This document shows, piece by piece, positions 26,125 through 34,694 of a stretch of DNA of 64,000 nt. The position numbers and the translations under genes are program-made. This DNA comes from Pseudomonadota bacterium. Lineage in GTDB: Bacteria > Pseudomonadota > Gammaproteobacteria > Steroidobacterales > Steroidobacteraceae. The first letter of the stretch is position 1; each line of letters begins with the position of its first letter. A model generated the notes under the pieces. The model saw only the letters and a list, made by a program, of their open reading frames with translations, was not told the DNA's origin and ran no database searches. The stretch spans positions 435,501 to 499,500 of the forward strand of contig JADJBE010000001.1 of NCBI GenBank assembly GCA_016703895.1, written 5' to 3'.

Positions 26125-26625
26125 ATGCGTCATATCATTGCCATTCACCTGCAAAACGAAGCTGGCGCGCTGACCCGCGTTACCGGCCTGTTCTCCACCA
26201 GGGGTTACAACATCGAGTCGCTCTCGGTGGCGGCGACCAATGACCCCACCGTGTCGCGGGTGACCCTGGTGACCAAGGGCTCCGATGCGGTTATCCAACA
26301 GATCGTCAATCAGCTCTTTGAAGCTCGTGGACGTGGTCGGGGTCGAAGACATGACGCGCGGCGAGCACATCGAGCGCGAGCTGGTGCTGCTGAAGCTGAA
26401 GCTCGATCCAAGGTGACGGACGCCGTGCGCGGCTATGTCGTCCGCTCGGGCGGTCGGGTGCTGGATCCCCGCACCGAGGCTTTCGTGGTGGAACTGACGG
26501 CCAGCGAGATCGAAGTTAGCAAGTTCGTCGAAGATCTGGGCGAGAGTTGCGAGATCCTCGATGTGGTCCGCAGCGGGGCGCTCGGCGTTGCCCGCTATGC
26601 AAGGAACCTGCAGGTCGTTCGTTAA
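26125..26625 (+). CDS. ilvN: Acetolactate synthase, small (regulatory) subunit, with two compensating indels
   Basis: ACT-domain regulatory subunit, 166 residues. The N-terminal ACT domain (HIIAIHLQNEAGALTRVTGLFSTRGYNIESLSV) and the C-terminal domain (VRSGALGVARYARNLQVVR) are in one frame. Between about 26320 and 26408 the frame is wrong: the next frame encodes the family sequence KLVDVVGVEDMTRGEHIERE and LVLLKLKLDP. An extra G near 26320 and a missing C near 26408 explain it, so the true protein is probably normal. It should bind valine and activate IlvB. It has its own promoter region, divergent from ilvB. Confidence 0.85.
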   Translation: MRHIIAIHLQNEAGALTRVTGLFSTRGYNIESLSVAATNDPTVSRVTLVTKGSDAVIQQIVNQLFEARGRGRGRRHDARRAHRARAGAAEAEARSKVTDAVRGYVVRSGGRVLDPRTEAFVVELTASEIEVSKFVEDLGESCEILDVVRSGALGVARYARNLQVVR

Positions 26626-26662
26626 CGTTTCATATAAGAAATATTAAACGTCTATTAAAGAT

Positions 26663-27107
26663 CTAAAGTTTCTTTAGCGGCTCTATAGCCCGCCGGATCA
26701 CGTCGGGCACTGCAACGGTCCGGCGCGTTTCAGAGTCGACGTAAACGTGTACGAACCGCCCCGCCGCCGCGGCCTCCGCATGGCCCGGCCACAAATACCG
26801 CCAGTCGATAGGTCACGCTCGAGTGACCCAGCCGCTCCAGCGCCAGCCCCACTTCAAGCTGATCGGGGAACGAGATCGGCGCGAAATACTGGCAGCCCGT
26901 TTCCACCACCAGGCCAATGGCCGGCAGCGCCCGGATGTCGGTAGCGGCGGTATCGCTCAGATAGCCGTTCACCGCAGTATCGAAATACGAGTAATAGACC
27001 ACGTTGTTGACGTGGCCGTAGTGGTCGTTGTCCAGCCAGCGCGTCGCGATCGGGCGGAACACCGGGAAATCCCCGCGCGGCGGGGCGGTGGTCCGAGCCG
27101 CGATCAT
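26663..27107 (-). CDS. Hotdog-fold acyl-CoA thioesterase (4HBT), frameshifted near the 3' end
   Basis: Thioesterase of the 4-hydroxybenzoyl-CoA/YbgC group. The catalytic-type segment TRWLDNDHYGHVNNVVYYS and the central FDTAVNGYL helix are present. The listed open frame stops at 26730, but past 26785 the other frame encodes a normal family C-terminus (RFVHVYVDSETRRTVAVPDV) ending at 26663; one extra C in a CCC run at 26784-26786 explains it. The start overlaps the stop of the upstream serine hydrolase by four bases. Probably cytoplasmic, hydrolysing an acyl-CoA; substrate unknown. Confidence 0.8.
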
Positions 27108-28348
27108 AGCGTCACCTCACCGGACCGCAGCGTCGCGATGATCGCGCGCTGCAGAGCCGCTGCTTCGAGCCAGTCCTGCGGGTCATCGGCACGGTCCCAG
27201 TTCGCCGTCTGCACGATCACGACTCGATCGTCAAAATCGACGGTAATACCCTGACCATGAACGCCGCGAGCCATGACCGCGTTGTCTACCGCGGGCCAGA
27301 GCCACCAGTAGTGCTGGTAGCCAAACTCGGGCTTGCCTTCGAGCTTGCCGGGCTGCAGAAAGGCCCGCGACGGATCCGGATGGGTCATCTCACGGACCCA
27401 TTTCTCGGGCACCAACTGTTGCCCGCCAGCGCGCCCGCCGTTCAGGACCATCAGTCCGAAGCGGCCATAGTCGCGCAAGCTGGCATTGATGCAGCAGCTG
27501 CCAATCTCGAGCCCGCCCGGACGATCGAGCGCCCAGCTGGCATCGTGCTCGGCACCGATCTTCGACCAGATCTTGTTCGACAGATAATCGGCGAGGTTCT
27601 CCCCAGTACTGCGCTGCAGGATCCAGCCCATCGCTACCGGCTCCATACTCGAGTAATAGAAGCGCCTGCCAGGCGGGTGAATGCGTTCTTTGAACCAGGC
27701 GATGGTATCGGCGTAGCGCACGCTGCGCGTGATATTGCCCTCGACCCAAGCGCGCGCCTCCAGACTACTCGCAGCCGCATAGTCCTCAATGAACTTCACG
27801 CCGGACGACATTTGCAGGAGATCACGCAGGCTATTGGCACCGTAGCCCGACTCGCCGAGTTCCGGCACGTAGCGCGTGGTCCGATCGTCAATGCTGTCGA
27901 TCTTGCCGTCGGCGATTGCGATGCCCGTCAAGGTGCCGACCACCGACTTAGCCATCGACCACGACACAAACGGCGTCGAGTCGCGCGTACCGTATCGATA
28001 CGTCTCGTAGACGATCGCCCCGTCCTTGATCACCAGATACGCCATGATCTTGTTACGTTCGAGATGCTGGCCGAGCGTCACCTGCTCGCCGCCCCACTGA
28101 TAGCTGACACCCGACAAGTCCTGCGGCGAGCGCGGTAGCTCCGCCACCGGACCCCCGCGCGCGATCGGGCGCGCAGGCATGATCTGGGCAAAATGCGTAA
28201 ATGATCCGAGCCGATAAGGTGCCTGCAGGACTTCCAGCGGACCACCGAGCGGCGCGTCCGCCAACGTTTGCGTAACGCCCTCCTCGGCTTGCACGGCCGC
28301 AGCCAGCAATAACGAGCCGACCGCGCAGATTACTGACCAATACCGCAT
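27104..28348 (-). CDS. Secreted beta-lactamase-family serine hydrolase
   Basis: Class-C-type serine hydrolase of about 414 residues from the ATG at 28348, which has AAGGA seven bases upstream. A signal peptide (WSVICAVGSLLLAAAVQA) is followed by the beta-lactamase fold with nucleophile Ser and general-base Lys in SWSMAKSVVGT, a YYSS segment at the position of the YxN motif, and a C-terminal HGQGITVDF. The group includes periplasmic esterases and 6-aminohexanoate-dimer hydrolases rather than true beta-lactamases. Coupled to the thioesterase by a four-base overlap. Substrate unknown. Confidence 0.88.
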   Translation of the reverse strand: MRYWSVICAVGSLLLAAAVQAEEGVTQTLADAPLGGPLEVLQAPYRLGSFTHFAQIMPARPIARGGPVAELPRSPQDLSGVSYQWGGEQVTLGQHLERNKIMAYLVIKDGAIVYETYRYGTRDSTPFVSWSMAKSVVGTLTGIAIADGKIDSIDDRTTRYVPELGESGYGANSLRDLLQMSSGVKFIEDYAAASSLEARAWVEGNITRSVRYADTIAWFKERIHPPGRRFYYSSMEPVAMGWILQRSTGENLADYLSNKIWSKIGAEHDASWALDRPGGLEIGSCCINASLRDYGRFGLMVLNGGRAGGQQLVPEKWVREMTHPDPSRAFLQPGKLEGKPEFGYQHYWWLWPAVDNAVMARGVHGQGITVDFDDRVVIVQTANWDRADDPQDWLEAAALQRAIIATLRSGEVTL

Positions 28349-28466
28349 CGCAAATCCTTCACAATAGTTGGCTACATGCAGCTTGACTGCACGCGGGCGA
28401 ACTCGCGACGTTAGCCGCTTCTCACCGCGGTTGCGAGCACCCACAGCGCCACGGATACTGTGGGGC

Positions 28467-29597
28467 ATGAAAACACGCGCCGCCATTCTGGCTCAGATGG
28501 GTGCCGCCGCGCCCTACGCAACATCGAAACCGCTGGAAATTGCCGAGATCGAGCTAGCACCGCCTGGCCCAGGCGAAGTGCTGGTGCGAATGCGCGCTGC
28601 CGGCCTGTGCCACTCGGATCTGTCGGTGATCGACGGCAACCGGCCACGGCCAATGCCGATGGTGTTGGGGCACGAAGGCGCGGGCGTCGTGGAAGAGCTG
28701 GGCAAAGGCGTACAAGGCTTCGCGGTGGGCGACCATGTGGTGACGGCATTCGTACCGAGTTGCGGGCACTGCGCACCGTGCGCGGGTGGTCGGCCGGCGT
28801 TGTGCGAACCGGGTGCCGCGAGCAACACCGCTGGCACGTTGTTGTCCGGCGCTCGGCGACTCACGCGCAGCTCGGGCGAAGTGCTCAACCATCATCTGGG
28901 CGTCTCGGCCTTTGCGGAATACGCCACGGTCGCGAGTCAGTCGTTAGTCAAGGTCGATCGCAGCTTGCCCTTCGATGAAGCGGCCGTGTTCGGTTGCGCC
29001 GTGATGACAGGCGTTGGTGCCGTGATCAACACCGCGGCATTGCCACTTGAGCGCAGCGTCGCCGTGGTGGGCTTGGGCGGTGTCGGCCTGGCGGCACTGC
29101 TGGGCGCACGCGTACAGCAGGCTCGCACCCTGGTCGCGATCGATCTCTCCGACGCCAAACTCGCACTCGCCCGCGAACTTGGCGCGACCCACACCTTCAA
29201 TGCCAGCGATCCCGACTGCGCCGCCGCCGTGCGCGAAGCGACCCAGGGCGGCGTGGAGTTCGCCTTCGAGATGGCCGGCAGCGTCAAGGCAATGCAGCTC
29301 GCCTACCAGATCACGCGCCGCGGCGGCACTACTGTCACCGCCGGGTTGTCACATCCGACCGCGCAGTTCTCGATTCCGCACGTTGGCATCGTCGCTGAGG
29401 AGCGCACCATCAAAGGCAGCTACCTCGGCAGCGCCGTGCCGCAGCGCGACATCCCCCGTTATATCGATTGGTATCTAGCCGACCGCCTGCCGGTTAAACG
29501 ACTCTTGTCCGAACATTTGCCCCTGGCTGACATCAACGCGGCCTTTGATCGGCTCGCACGCGGCGAATCCGTGCGGCAGACCGTGCAATTTGACTGA
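28467..29597 (+). CDS. Zinc-dependent alcohol dehydrogenase
   Basis: Medium-chain dehydrogenase of 376 residues from the ATG at 28467. Catalytic zinc ligands are in AAGLCHSDLS and GHEGAGVVE; the structural site is CGHCAPCAGGRPALCE with four Cys. The Rossmann motif GLGGVGLAALLGA ends at an acidic residue (AIDLSD), suggesting NAD. The C-terminal part (GSYLGSAVPQRDIPRY) is typical of class III-like bacterial enzymes. It is a paralogue of 22605-23714. It is divergent from the serine hydrolase and precedes the TonB-receptor gene by 164 bases, so a shared pathway with the imported ligand is possible. Confidence 0.9.
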   Translation: MKTRAAILAQMGAAAPYATSKPLEIAEIELAPPGPGEVLVRMRAAGLCHSDLSVIDGNRPRPMPMVLGHEGAGVVEELGKGVQGFAVGDHVVTAFVPSCGHCAPCAGGRPALCEPGAASNTAGTLLSGARRLTRSSGEVLNHHLGVSAFAEYATVASQSLVKVDRSLPFDEAAVFGCAVMTGVGAVINTAALPLERSVAVVGLGGVGLAALLGARVQQARTLVAIDLSDAKLALARELGATHTFNASDPDCAAAVREATQGGVEFAFEMAGSVKAMQLAYQITRRGGTTVTAGLSHPTAQFSIPHVGIVAEERTIKGSYLGSAVPQRDIPRYIDWYLADRLPVKRLLSEHLPLADINAAFDRLARGESVRQTVQFD

Positions 29598-29683
29598 CAG
29601 CCGCCCGTATGTCGCGCAGGCGCAACGCTTAAGGGTCGCCTAAGGGTAGTGATTTCCAGCAGTCATTCGACGCAGGATCTGCT

Positions 29684-29720
29684 AAATTCGCCCGCACGCG
29701 ACGGCTAGCGTCGCGAATTT
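29684..29720. promoter_or_regulatory. Inverted repeat/hairpin upstream of the TonB-dependent receptor
   Basis: AAATTCGC at 29684 pairs with GCGAATTT at 29713, and inside this GCGACG (29698) pairs with CGTCGC (29709) around a five-base loop. Only the outer or the inner pairing can use the shared GC bases, so the two alternatives could compete. It sits 41-78 bases before the receptor start, in the likely leader or promoter. It may be an operator or an RNA hairpin; no U-tract follows, so it is not a terminator. Confidence 0.5.
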
Positions 29721-29761
29721 GTTACACCAGCCCGTAGATTGTTCCGGGGGGAGATTCTTCA

Positions 29762-32011
29762 ATGTCGAGTAATCGTTTATTGCGTGTTGCCGTCGCTCTG
29801 GCACTGGCGCCCGCCGCAGCCTTTGCCCAAGACGCTGAGCCTCAGCAGAGCGGCCTGCAGGAAATTGTCGTCACGGCCGAGCGTCGCGAAGCGTCGCTGC
29901 AGAGTGTGCCTATCCCAGTGACCGCACTTAATGAAGAAGCGCTGATCGACAGGCAGGTGCTGGAATCGCGCGACCTTGAGCGCTTTACACCGAGCCTGAA
30001 GATGTTGAGCAACATCACCTCGCCGACCAACCTGTCACCTTCCATGCGCGGCCCGCTGCAGCAGGATGCCTCGTTGATCGTGGCCGACCCACCCTTCGGC
30101 ATCTACGTGGACGATGTCTACCTCGCGCGCCTGAACGGTAACAACATCACGTTGGCTGACATCGAGCGCGTTGAAGTGCTGCGTGGTCCGCAGGGCACGC
30201 TGTATGGCCGTAACACCCTAGTAGGCGCGATCAAATTTGTGTCGCGCACACCCGGCAAGGACTCCTGGCTGAAGGGCAGCATCGGCGTCGGCAACTTCGA
30301 CCAATACCGCGGCAGCTTCAGCGCAGGTGGACCACTCGGGGACACCAACTGGGCCGGGTCATTCTCGGCGTTACTCACGCACAAGGACGGCACCTTCCAG
30401 AACGTCAATCCCGCAGCGTCGCGCGAACTCGGCATGGAACGTAACTGGGCCACACGCGCCAAGCTGCGCTACATGGGCTTCGAAAAATTGGACGTCACGT
30501 TTTCGATGTCGTATGCCAACTCGAAGAACGACTCGCAGCAACTGACGCCTGGCATCACGCCCGGCGTACCTGCCAATCAGCGCTTCACGTCAGACGATAT
30601 CGTCACCGGCGTGTTCACTGTTCCAATGAATCCGGCATCGTTCTTGCCGCTCGGCACGTTTGAGGTCTACACACCAGTCATACCGGGAGGCGGTCCAGGC
30701 CCGATCGAGAGTTTGCCGCGCGGCGAAACGAAGCAGTTGATCTCCTCGATCAACATCTCCTATGACATGGGATGGGGAACTCTGAAGTCCATCACTGGTT
30801 ACGTGCAGACGAAGGACTTCTTCAGCACGGACTTCAGTGGCAGCGGTGGCATTCAGGGTGCCAACCGTTTGAGCGTGGACCAGATCTCAGAGGAATTGCA
30901 GTTGGTCGGGACCGCGTTCGATGATCGCCTGTCCTATATCGCCGGCCTGTATTTCTTTAACGAGGAAGGCGATCAGAGCTTCGGCTGGCGGGCGGGTCCC
31001 CTGCCCTTTTCAACCAATCGTATCGATTCGAAGTCGACCTCTTACTCCGCGTTCACGCAGCTCGACTACGATCTGACCGAAGCGCTGAAAGTCACAGCAG
31101 GCGTGCGCTATACACGCGACAAGAAGGACTTCGACTTCACGTTCAACGGCCTGTTCCCGCCGGTCACCCCGGCATTCGGCGTCGTCGATCTGACTAACAC
31201 CTACACCCAGACCACTCCCAAGGTGGGTATCGACTGGACGGTGCCGGTCAGTGGCTCCGTCGATAGCCTGCTGTTGTATGCGACCGCGGCACAGGGCTTC
31301 AAGTCAGGCGGCTACAACGGCATCGCGATTGCTAGCTTCAATGATGCGCGGACACCCTATGGCCCGGAAACCAACTGGACCTACGAAGTGGGTATCAAGA
31401 CCGATCTGCCGGACAACCGGCTGCGCGTCAATGCCAACTACTTTATTCGCGAGCCAAGGATCTTGACGCTGAACGCCACTGTCGAGGTGGCGCCAGGCCT
31501 TTTCACGTTCCCGGTGCAGAACGCCGGCGACGCGACGATCCAGGGGCTCGAGTTCGAAGTTACCGCCGTACCGGTTGATAATCTGACCCTGTTCGCGAAT
31601 GGTGCCTTCATCACTGGCAAGTACGACCGACTGGACCCGACGTCAGCGCCTGCCCAGGCCGTCACGCTTTTCAACATCGACAAGCCGACGCCGCCGCAGA
31701 CTCCTGACTACACGGTGACCGTCGGCTTCGACTACGGCATCGACACCGCCGTGGGCCGCGTCAAACTGGGCGCAGACTGGTTCTTCCAGGACGCATACAT
31801 CACTGGCGCAACTAACGACTTCCAGGTACAGCCTTACAATCTTGGCAACGCGTTTGCAGCAGTGTCGTTTGGCGACAACTGGACGGCGCGAGCGACCGTC
31901 AAGAATCTCCAAAACCGGGAGATCTTCGCCACGGGCAGCCGCGGCTTGGGTGGCTTCATTCCAATGCCACGTCGCACTTGGTTGCTGTCGCTCGAGTATT
32001 CGCTGGACTAG
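29762..32011 (+). CDS. TonB-dependent outer-membrane receptor
   Basis: Outer-membrane receptor of 749 residues. A Sec signal peptide (LLRVAVALALAPAAAFA) is followed by a TonB-box-like QEIVVTAERR, the plug domain (VPIPVTALNEEAL; IERVEVLRGPQGTLYGRN) and a C-terminal beta-barrel with alternating aromatic strands ending LLSLEYSLD. It is the FecA/fucosidase-type receptor common in ligand-scavenging gammaproteobacteria; the ligand is unknown, and no siderophore genes lie nearby. GGGGGAG precedes the ATG. A strong terminator follows, so the gene is probably monocistronic. Confidence 0.93.
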   Translation: MSSNRLLRVAVALALAPAAAFAQDAEPQQSGLQEIVVTAERREASLQSVPIPVTALNEEALIDRQVLESRDLERFTPSLKMLSNITSPTNLSPSMRGPLQQDASLIVADPPFGIYVDDVYLARLNGNNITLADIERVEVLRGPQGTLYGRNTLVGAIKFVSRTPGKDSWLKGSIGVGNFDQYRGSFSAGGPLGDTNWAGSFSALLTHKDGTFQNVNPAASRELGMERNWATRAKLRYMGFEKLDVTFSMSYANSKNDSQQLTPGITPGVPANQRFTSDDIVTGVFTVPMNPASFLPLGTFEVYTPVIPGGGPGPIESLPRGETKQLISSINISYDMGWGTLKSITGYVQTKDFFSTDFSGSGGIQGANRLSVDQISEELQLVGTAFDDRLSYIAGLYFFNEEGDQSFGWRAGPLPFSTNRIDSKSTSYSAFTQLDYDLTEALKVTAGVRYTRDKKDFDFTFNGLFPPVTPAFGVVDLTNTYTQTTPKVGIDWTVPVSGSVDSLLLYATAAQGFKSGGYNGIAIASFNDARTPYGPETNWTYEVGIKTDLPDNRLRVNANYFIREPRILTLNATVEVAPGLFTFPVQNAGDATIQGLEFEVTAVPVDNLTLFANGAFITGKYDRLDPTSAPAQAVTLFNIDKPTPPQTPDYTVTVGFDYGIDTAVGRVKLGADWFFQDAYITGATNDFQVQPYNLGNAFAAVSFGDNWTARATVKNLQNREIFATGSRGLGGFIPMPRRTWLLSLEYSLD

Positions 32012-32047
32012 ATCTGACGACGGACACCTCGTGTGTCGGTTGTCACC

Positions 32048-32076
32048 AGGCGGGCCTTTTGGCCCGCCTTTTTTTT
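32048..32076 (+). terminator. Intrinsic terminator after the TonB-dependent receptor
   Basis: AGGCGGGCC pairs perfectly with GGCCCGCCT around a TTTT loop and is followed by a run of eight T, 37 bases after the receptor stop. This is a classic Rho-independent terminator on the plus strand. Confidence 0.95.
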
Positions 32077-32224
32077 AGGCTGGTTTTGCTGCTGGCAACC
32101 AGCATTCGGCGTGCAACTGTGGCGTATTTCGCAGCACAGCTTCAGCCGGCAGCCGCAGAATTGCTGCGAGCGGCCAATGCGAATCGCTCGCCGCGCATTC
32201 AAGTGTCACGCAGGGAAGCTGGAC

Positions 32225-32773
32225 ATGCATTGCAACATGGGGATCGAAACTGGGGGCCGTTCGGACGCGTTGGTGCGTTGGCTCCTCATCGGCGGAGTGA
32301 GTGTACTGTCGCTGCTGGCGATCACGGTGCTGGCAACGCCGATGACGCCTGGACCAACAGTCGTTCGCGCAAGAATTGCAGATGATCGGGCAGTGTCGCC
32401 GCCCGCGGGGATGATCTACGAGTGCAGGCGCGCTGGCCAGCGGGTGCTATCGGATCAGCCCTGCGGAGCGGATGCCACACTGCGGCCCATCGAAACGGAC
32501 CGTTACAGTAGTTACTCTCCGCCGCCAGCCAGTGCGCCGGTCAACGCGTCAGCAGGCGCCGCCACTCGCAAGCAGTCTGTCGCGGTTACGCGCCGCGCCA
32601 CGGCGCCCGACCAGCGTATCGAAAAGAAGCTCCAATGCGAATTGCTCGAAGCTCAGATCGCACGGCTCGATTCCATCATGCGAGCCGGTTACTCGGTGCG
32701 AGCAGGCGAGCGCCTGCGAAGCAAGCGCGCCGTGCTGAAACAGCAGTACTACGACACGCGCTGCGGTCGTTAG
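32225..32773 (+). CDS. DUF4124-like membrane-anchored protein
   Basis: A 182-residue protein from the ATG at 32225, which has GGGAAG a few bases upstream; the open frame extends back through the terminator at 32048, so that earlier part is not coding. Residues ~14-36 (LVRWLLIGGVSVLSLLAITVLA) anchor it in the inner membrane or act as an uncleaved signal. The segment MIYECRRAGQRVLSDQPCG resembles DUF4124, whose pattern is YxCxDxxGxxxxSDxPC. The C-terminal part is helical and charged, with a conserved-looking Cys near each end. Function unknown. Its stop overlaps the convergent quinone oxidoreductase by four bases. Confidence 0.7.
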   Translation: MHCNMGIETGGRSDALVRWLLIGGVSVLSLLAITVLATPMTPGPTVVRARIADDRAVSPPAGMIYECRRAGQRVLSDQPCGADATLRPIETDRYSSYSPPPASAPVNASAGAATRKQSVAVTRRATAPDQRIEKKLQCELLEAQIARLDSIMRAGYSVRAGERLRSKRAVLKQQYYDTRCGR

Positions 32774-33744
32774 GGCAGCAACACCGTCGCGCCGGTGGTC
32801 TTGCGCGCCTCGAGGTCCCGATGGGCTTTGGCAGCGTCCGCCAGCGCATAGCGTTGATTGATCTGCAGCTTGAATCGCTTCGCCTTGAGGGCTGCAAAGG
32901 TCTCGCGCGCCGCCGCGTCCAGATCCTTGCGTGCAGCGATGTACGCGAAGAGTGACGGCCGCGTCAGGAACAGCGAGCCACGCTTGGTGAGTTCCATGAC
33001 TGACATGGATGGTACGGGACCAGAGGCATTGCCGTAGGTCACCATCAGACCGCGCGGGCGCAGACAATCGAGCGACGTCAGGAAAGTGTCTTTGCCGATC
33101 GAATCGTAGACCACATCGACGCCGACGCCCTTGGTCAGTTTCTTCACGGCCGCCGCGAGGTCCTTGCGATCCTGTAACAAGACATGCTGACAGCCGGCCT
33201 TCTTGGCGAGCGCGGCCTTGGCGTTGCTACCAACCACACCGATGACACGCGCGCCCAGCGACCGCGCCCACTGCGTCAGGATCAAGCCGACACCGCCCGC
33301 GGCCGCGTAAACAAGAATCGTGTCGCCTTGCTTGACGCGATGCGTGCGGCGAATCAAATAGTGCGCTGTCAGCCCTTTCAGCATCAGCACGGCCGCTTGT
33401 TCGTTGCTCACACCCTTCGGCAACTTGACCAGCCGGTCCGCCGGCACATTGCGCACTTCGCAGTAGGCGCCGGTGCCGTTCAGCACATAGGCAACGCGAT
33501 CGCCCGGCTTGAAGCCGCGGACCTTGGGCCCGACCGCCAGCACAAACCCCGCCGCCTCACGTCCGACGCCACCCGGCATCGGCATCGGATAGAGCCCAGT
33601 GCGGTCGTAAACGTCGATGTAATTGAGACCAATGGCGGTCTGCTTGATCAGCACCTGGCCCGCGCGTGGCTTGCCCGGGTCGACGGACTCGAACCGCATG
33701 ACGTCGGGCCCGCCGGTGGAATGAAGACGAATCGCGTTTGGCAT
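32770..33744 (-). CDS. qorA: NADPH:quinone oxidoreductase (zeta-crystallin-like MDR)
   Basis: A 324-residue medium-chain reductase without zinc ligands, matching the QOR family in length and order: N-terminal GroES-like domain (QTAIGLNYIDVYDRTGLY), the GREAAGFV turn, the Rossmann motif VYAAAGGVGLILTQWARSLGA, and the C-terminal ARKTTGATVLLP. It reduces quinones in one-electron steps using NADPH. It is followed upstream by the ferredoxin and PII genes on the same strand, 17 bases apart. Confidence 0.92.
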   Translation of the reverse strand: MPNAIRLHSTGGPDVMRFESVDPGKPRAGQVLIKQTAIGLNYIDVYDRTGLYPMPMPGGVGREAAGFVLAVGPKVRGFKPGDRVAYVLNGTGAYCEVRNVPADRLVKLPKGVSNEQAAVLMLKGLTAHYLIRRTHRVKQGDTILVYAAAGGVGLILTQWARSLGARVIGVVGSNAKAALAKKAGCQHVLLQDRKDLAAAVKKLTKGVGVDVVYDSIGKDTFLTSLDCLRPRGLMVTYGNASGPVPSMSVMELTKRGSLFLTRPSLFAYIAARKDLDAAARETFAALKAKRFKLQINQRYALADAAKAHRDLEARKTTGATVLLP

Positions 33745-33761
33745 TTAAGAGTCCTTGCGGG

Positions 33762-34127
33762 TCAATACGACGGCGCTAACAGGGGCGCGGTCGCGAAACG
33801 AAGCTCTTCGACCGGCACACCGCCGATCAAGTGCTGTTGAATGATGCGTTCGAGGTTGGCGGGCGTACAGTGCCGGTACCAGATGCCTTCGGGGTAGACG
33901 AGCGCAATCGGCCCCTCGATGCACACGCGCAGACAGTCGGCCTTGGTGCGGTAGACGTTCGGCGTCGCATCGTGCAAACCGAGCTCGCGCAGCCGGTCCT
34001 TGAGGTAGAGCCACGACGCCTGTTGCGCTTCGTGCGGCGCGCATTTGCCGCCGGTGCACAGAAAAATGTGGCGGCTGGACTGGCCAATATGGTGTTTGGC
34101 AACCGAGCGCTCGAGCGCATCGTTCAT
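33762..34127 (-). CDS. Thioredoxin-like [2Fe-2S] ferredoxin
   Basis: A 121-residue protein of the thioredoxin-like ferredoxin family. The four cluster ligands are Cys24 and Cys29 (LCTGGKC) and Cys65 and Cys69 (DCLRVC), with the family segment GPIALVYPEGIWY. It probably acts as a soluble electron carrier or sulfur-related protein in the cytoplasm; a partner is not evident, though a ferredoxin reductase gene is 600 bases away on the other strand. It lies 11 bases after the PII gene. Confidence 0.9.
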   Translation of the reverse strand: MNDALERSVAKHHIGQSSRHIFLCTGGKCAPHEAQQASWLYLKDRLRELGLHDATPNVYRTKADCLRVCIEGPIALVYPEGIWYRHCTPANLERIIQQHLIGGVPVEELRFATAPLLAPSY

Positions 34128-34138
34128 GGATTGCGACT

Positions 34139-34477
34139 CTACAGCGCGGAGTCGTCAGTCTCCCCGGTGCGGATGCGCACGACGCGCTCAATCTCGGTGA
34201 TGAAAATCTTGCCGTCGCCAACCTTGCCAGTCTTGGCGGCCTTCAGGATGGCCTCGATTACCTGGTCGACGAGGCCACTCTGCACGGCCACTTCGATACG
34301 TGTCTTGGGGACGAAATCGACCACGTACTCGGCGCCACGGTACAACTCCGTGTGGCCGCGCTGCCGGCCAAACCCCTTGACCTCGGTCACTGTCATGCCG
34401 GACACACCGATTTCGGACAGTCCAGCCCGCACGTCATCGAGCTTGAATGGTTTGATGATGGCAGTGACTAGTTTCAT
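34139..34477 (-). CDS. glnB: Nitrogen regulatory protein PII
   Basis: PII signal protein, 112 residues. The T-loop contains Tyr51 in RGHTELYRGAEYVVDF, the usual uridylylation site, and the C-loop ends KIFITEIERVVRIRTGE. It senses ATP, ADP and 2-oxoglutarate and regulates glutamine synthetase and NtrB. The ATG at 34477 has AGGAG about eight bases upstream; a longer frame to 34567 is not supported. glnB and glnK cannot be told apart here, but no amtB neighbours it, which favours GlnB. Confidence 0.93.
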   Translation of the reverse strand: MKLVTAIIKPFKLDDVRAGLSEIGVSGMTVTEVKGFGRQRGHTELYRGAEYVVDFVPKTRIEVAVQSGLVDQVIEAILKAAKTGKVGDGKIFITEIERVVRIRTGETDDSAL

Positions 34478-34694
34478 CGAGGATCTCCTGTCTTTATCTT
34501 TGGTCGCGAGCCTGTCGTCGCGTTGCAGCTTGCATGCCAGTATCGACGAGTCGACCGAACGAGGCAATTGGCGAATTCCTTAGCGTTTGCCGCGGCCACC
34601 GCACCATCATGGCACAGCGACGTTCGTCTCTAGCGCGCACTTGGTGCATCCGGCACAGGCCCGCTATGCTGGCGAGATGGGGAGCACACACAAA

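Noticed and set aside
26320..26410. Programmed frameshifting in ilvN
   Set aside because: No slippery heptamer at either site, and two opposite changes are better explained by sequence error.
32033..32224. Upstream extension of the DUF4124-like frame
   Set aside because: It runs through the strong terminator at 32048-32076 and has no ribosome site; the ATG at 32225 has one.
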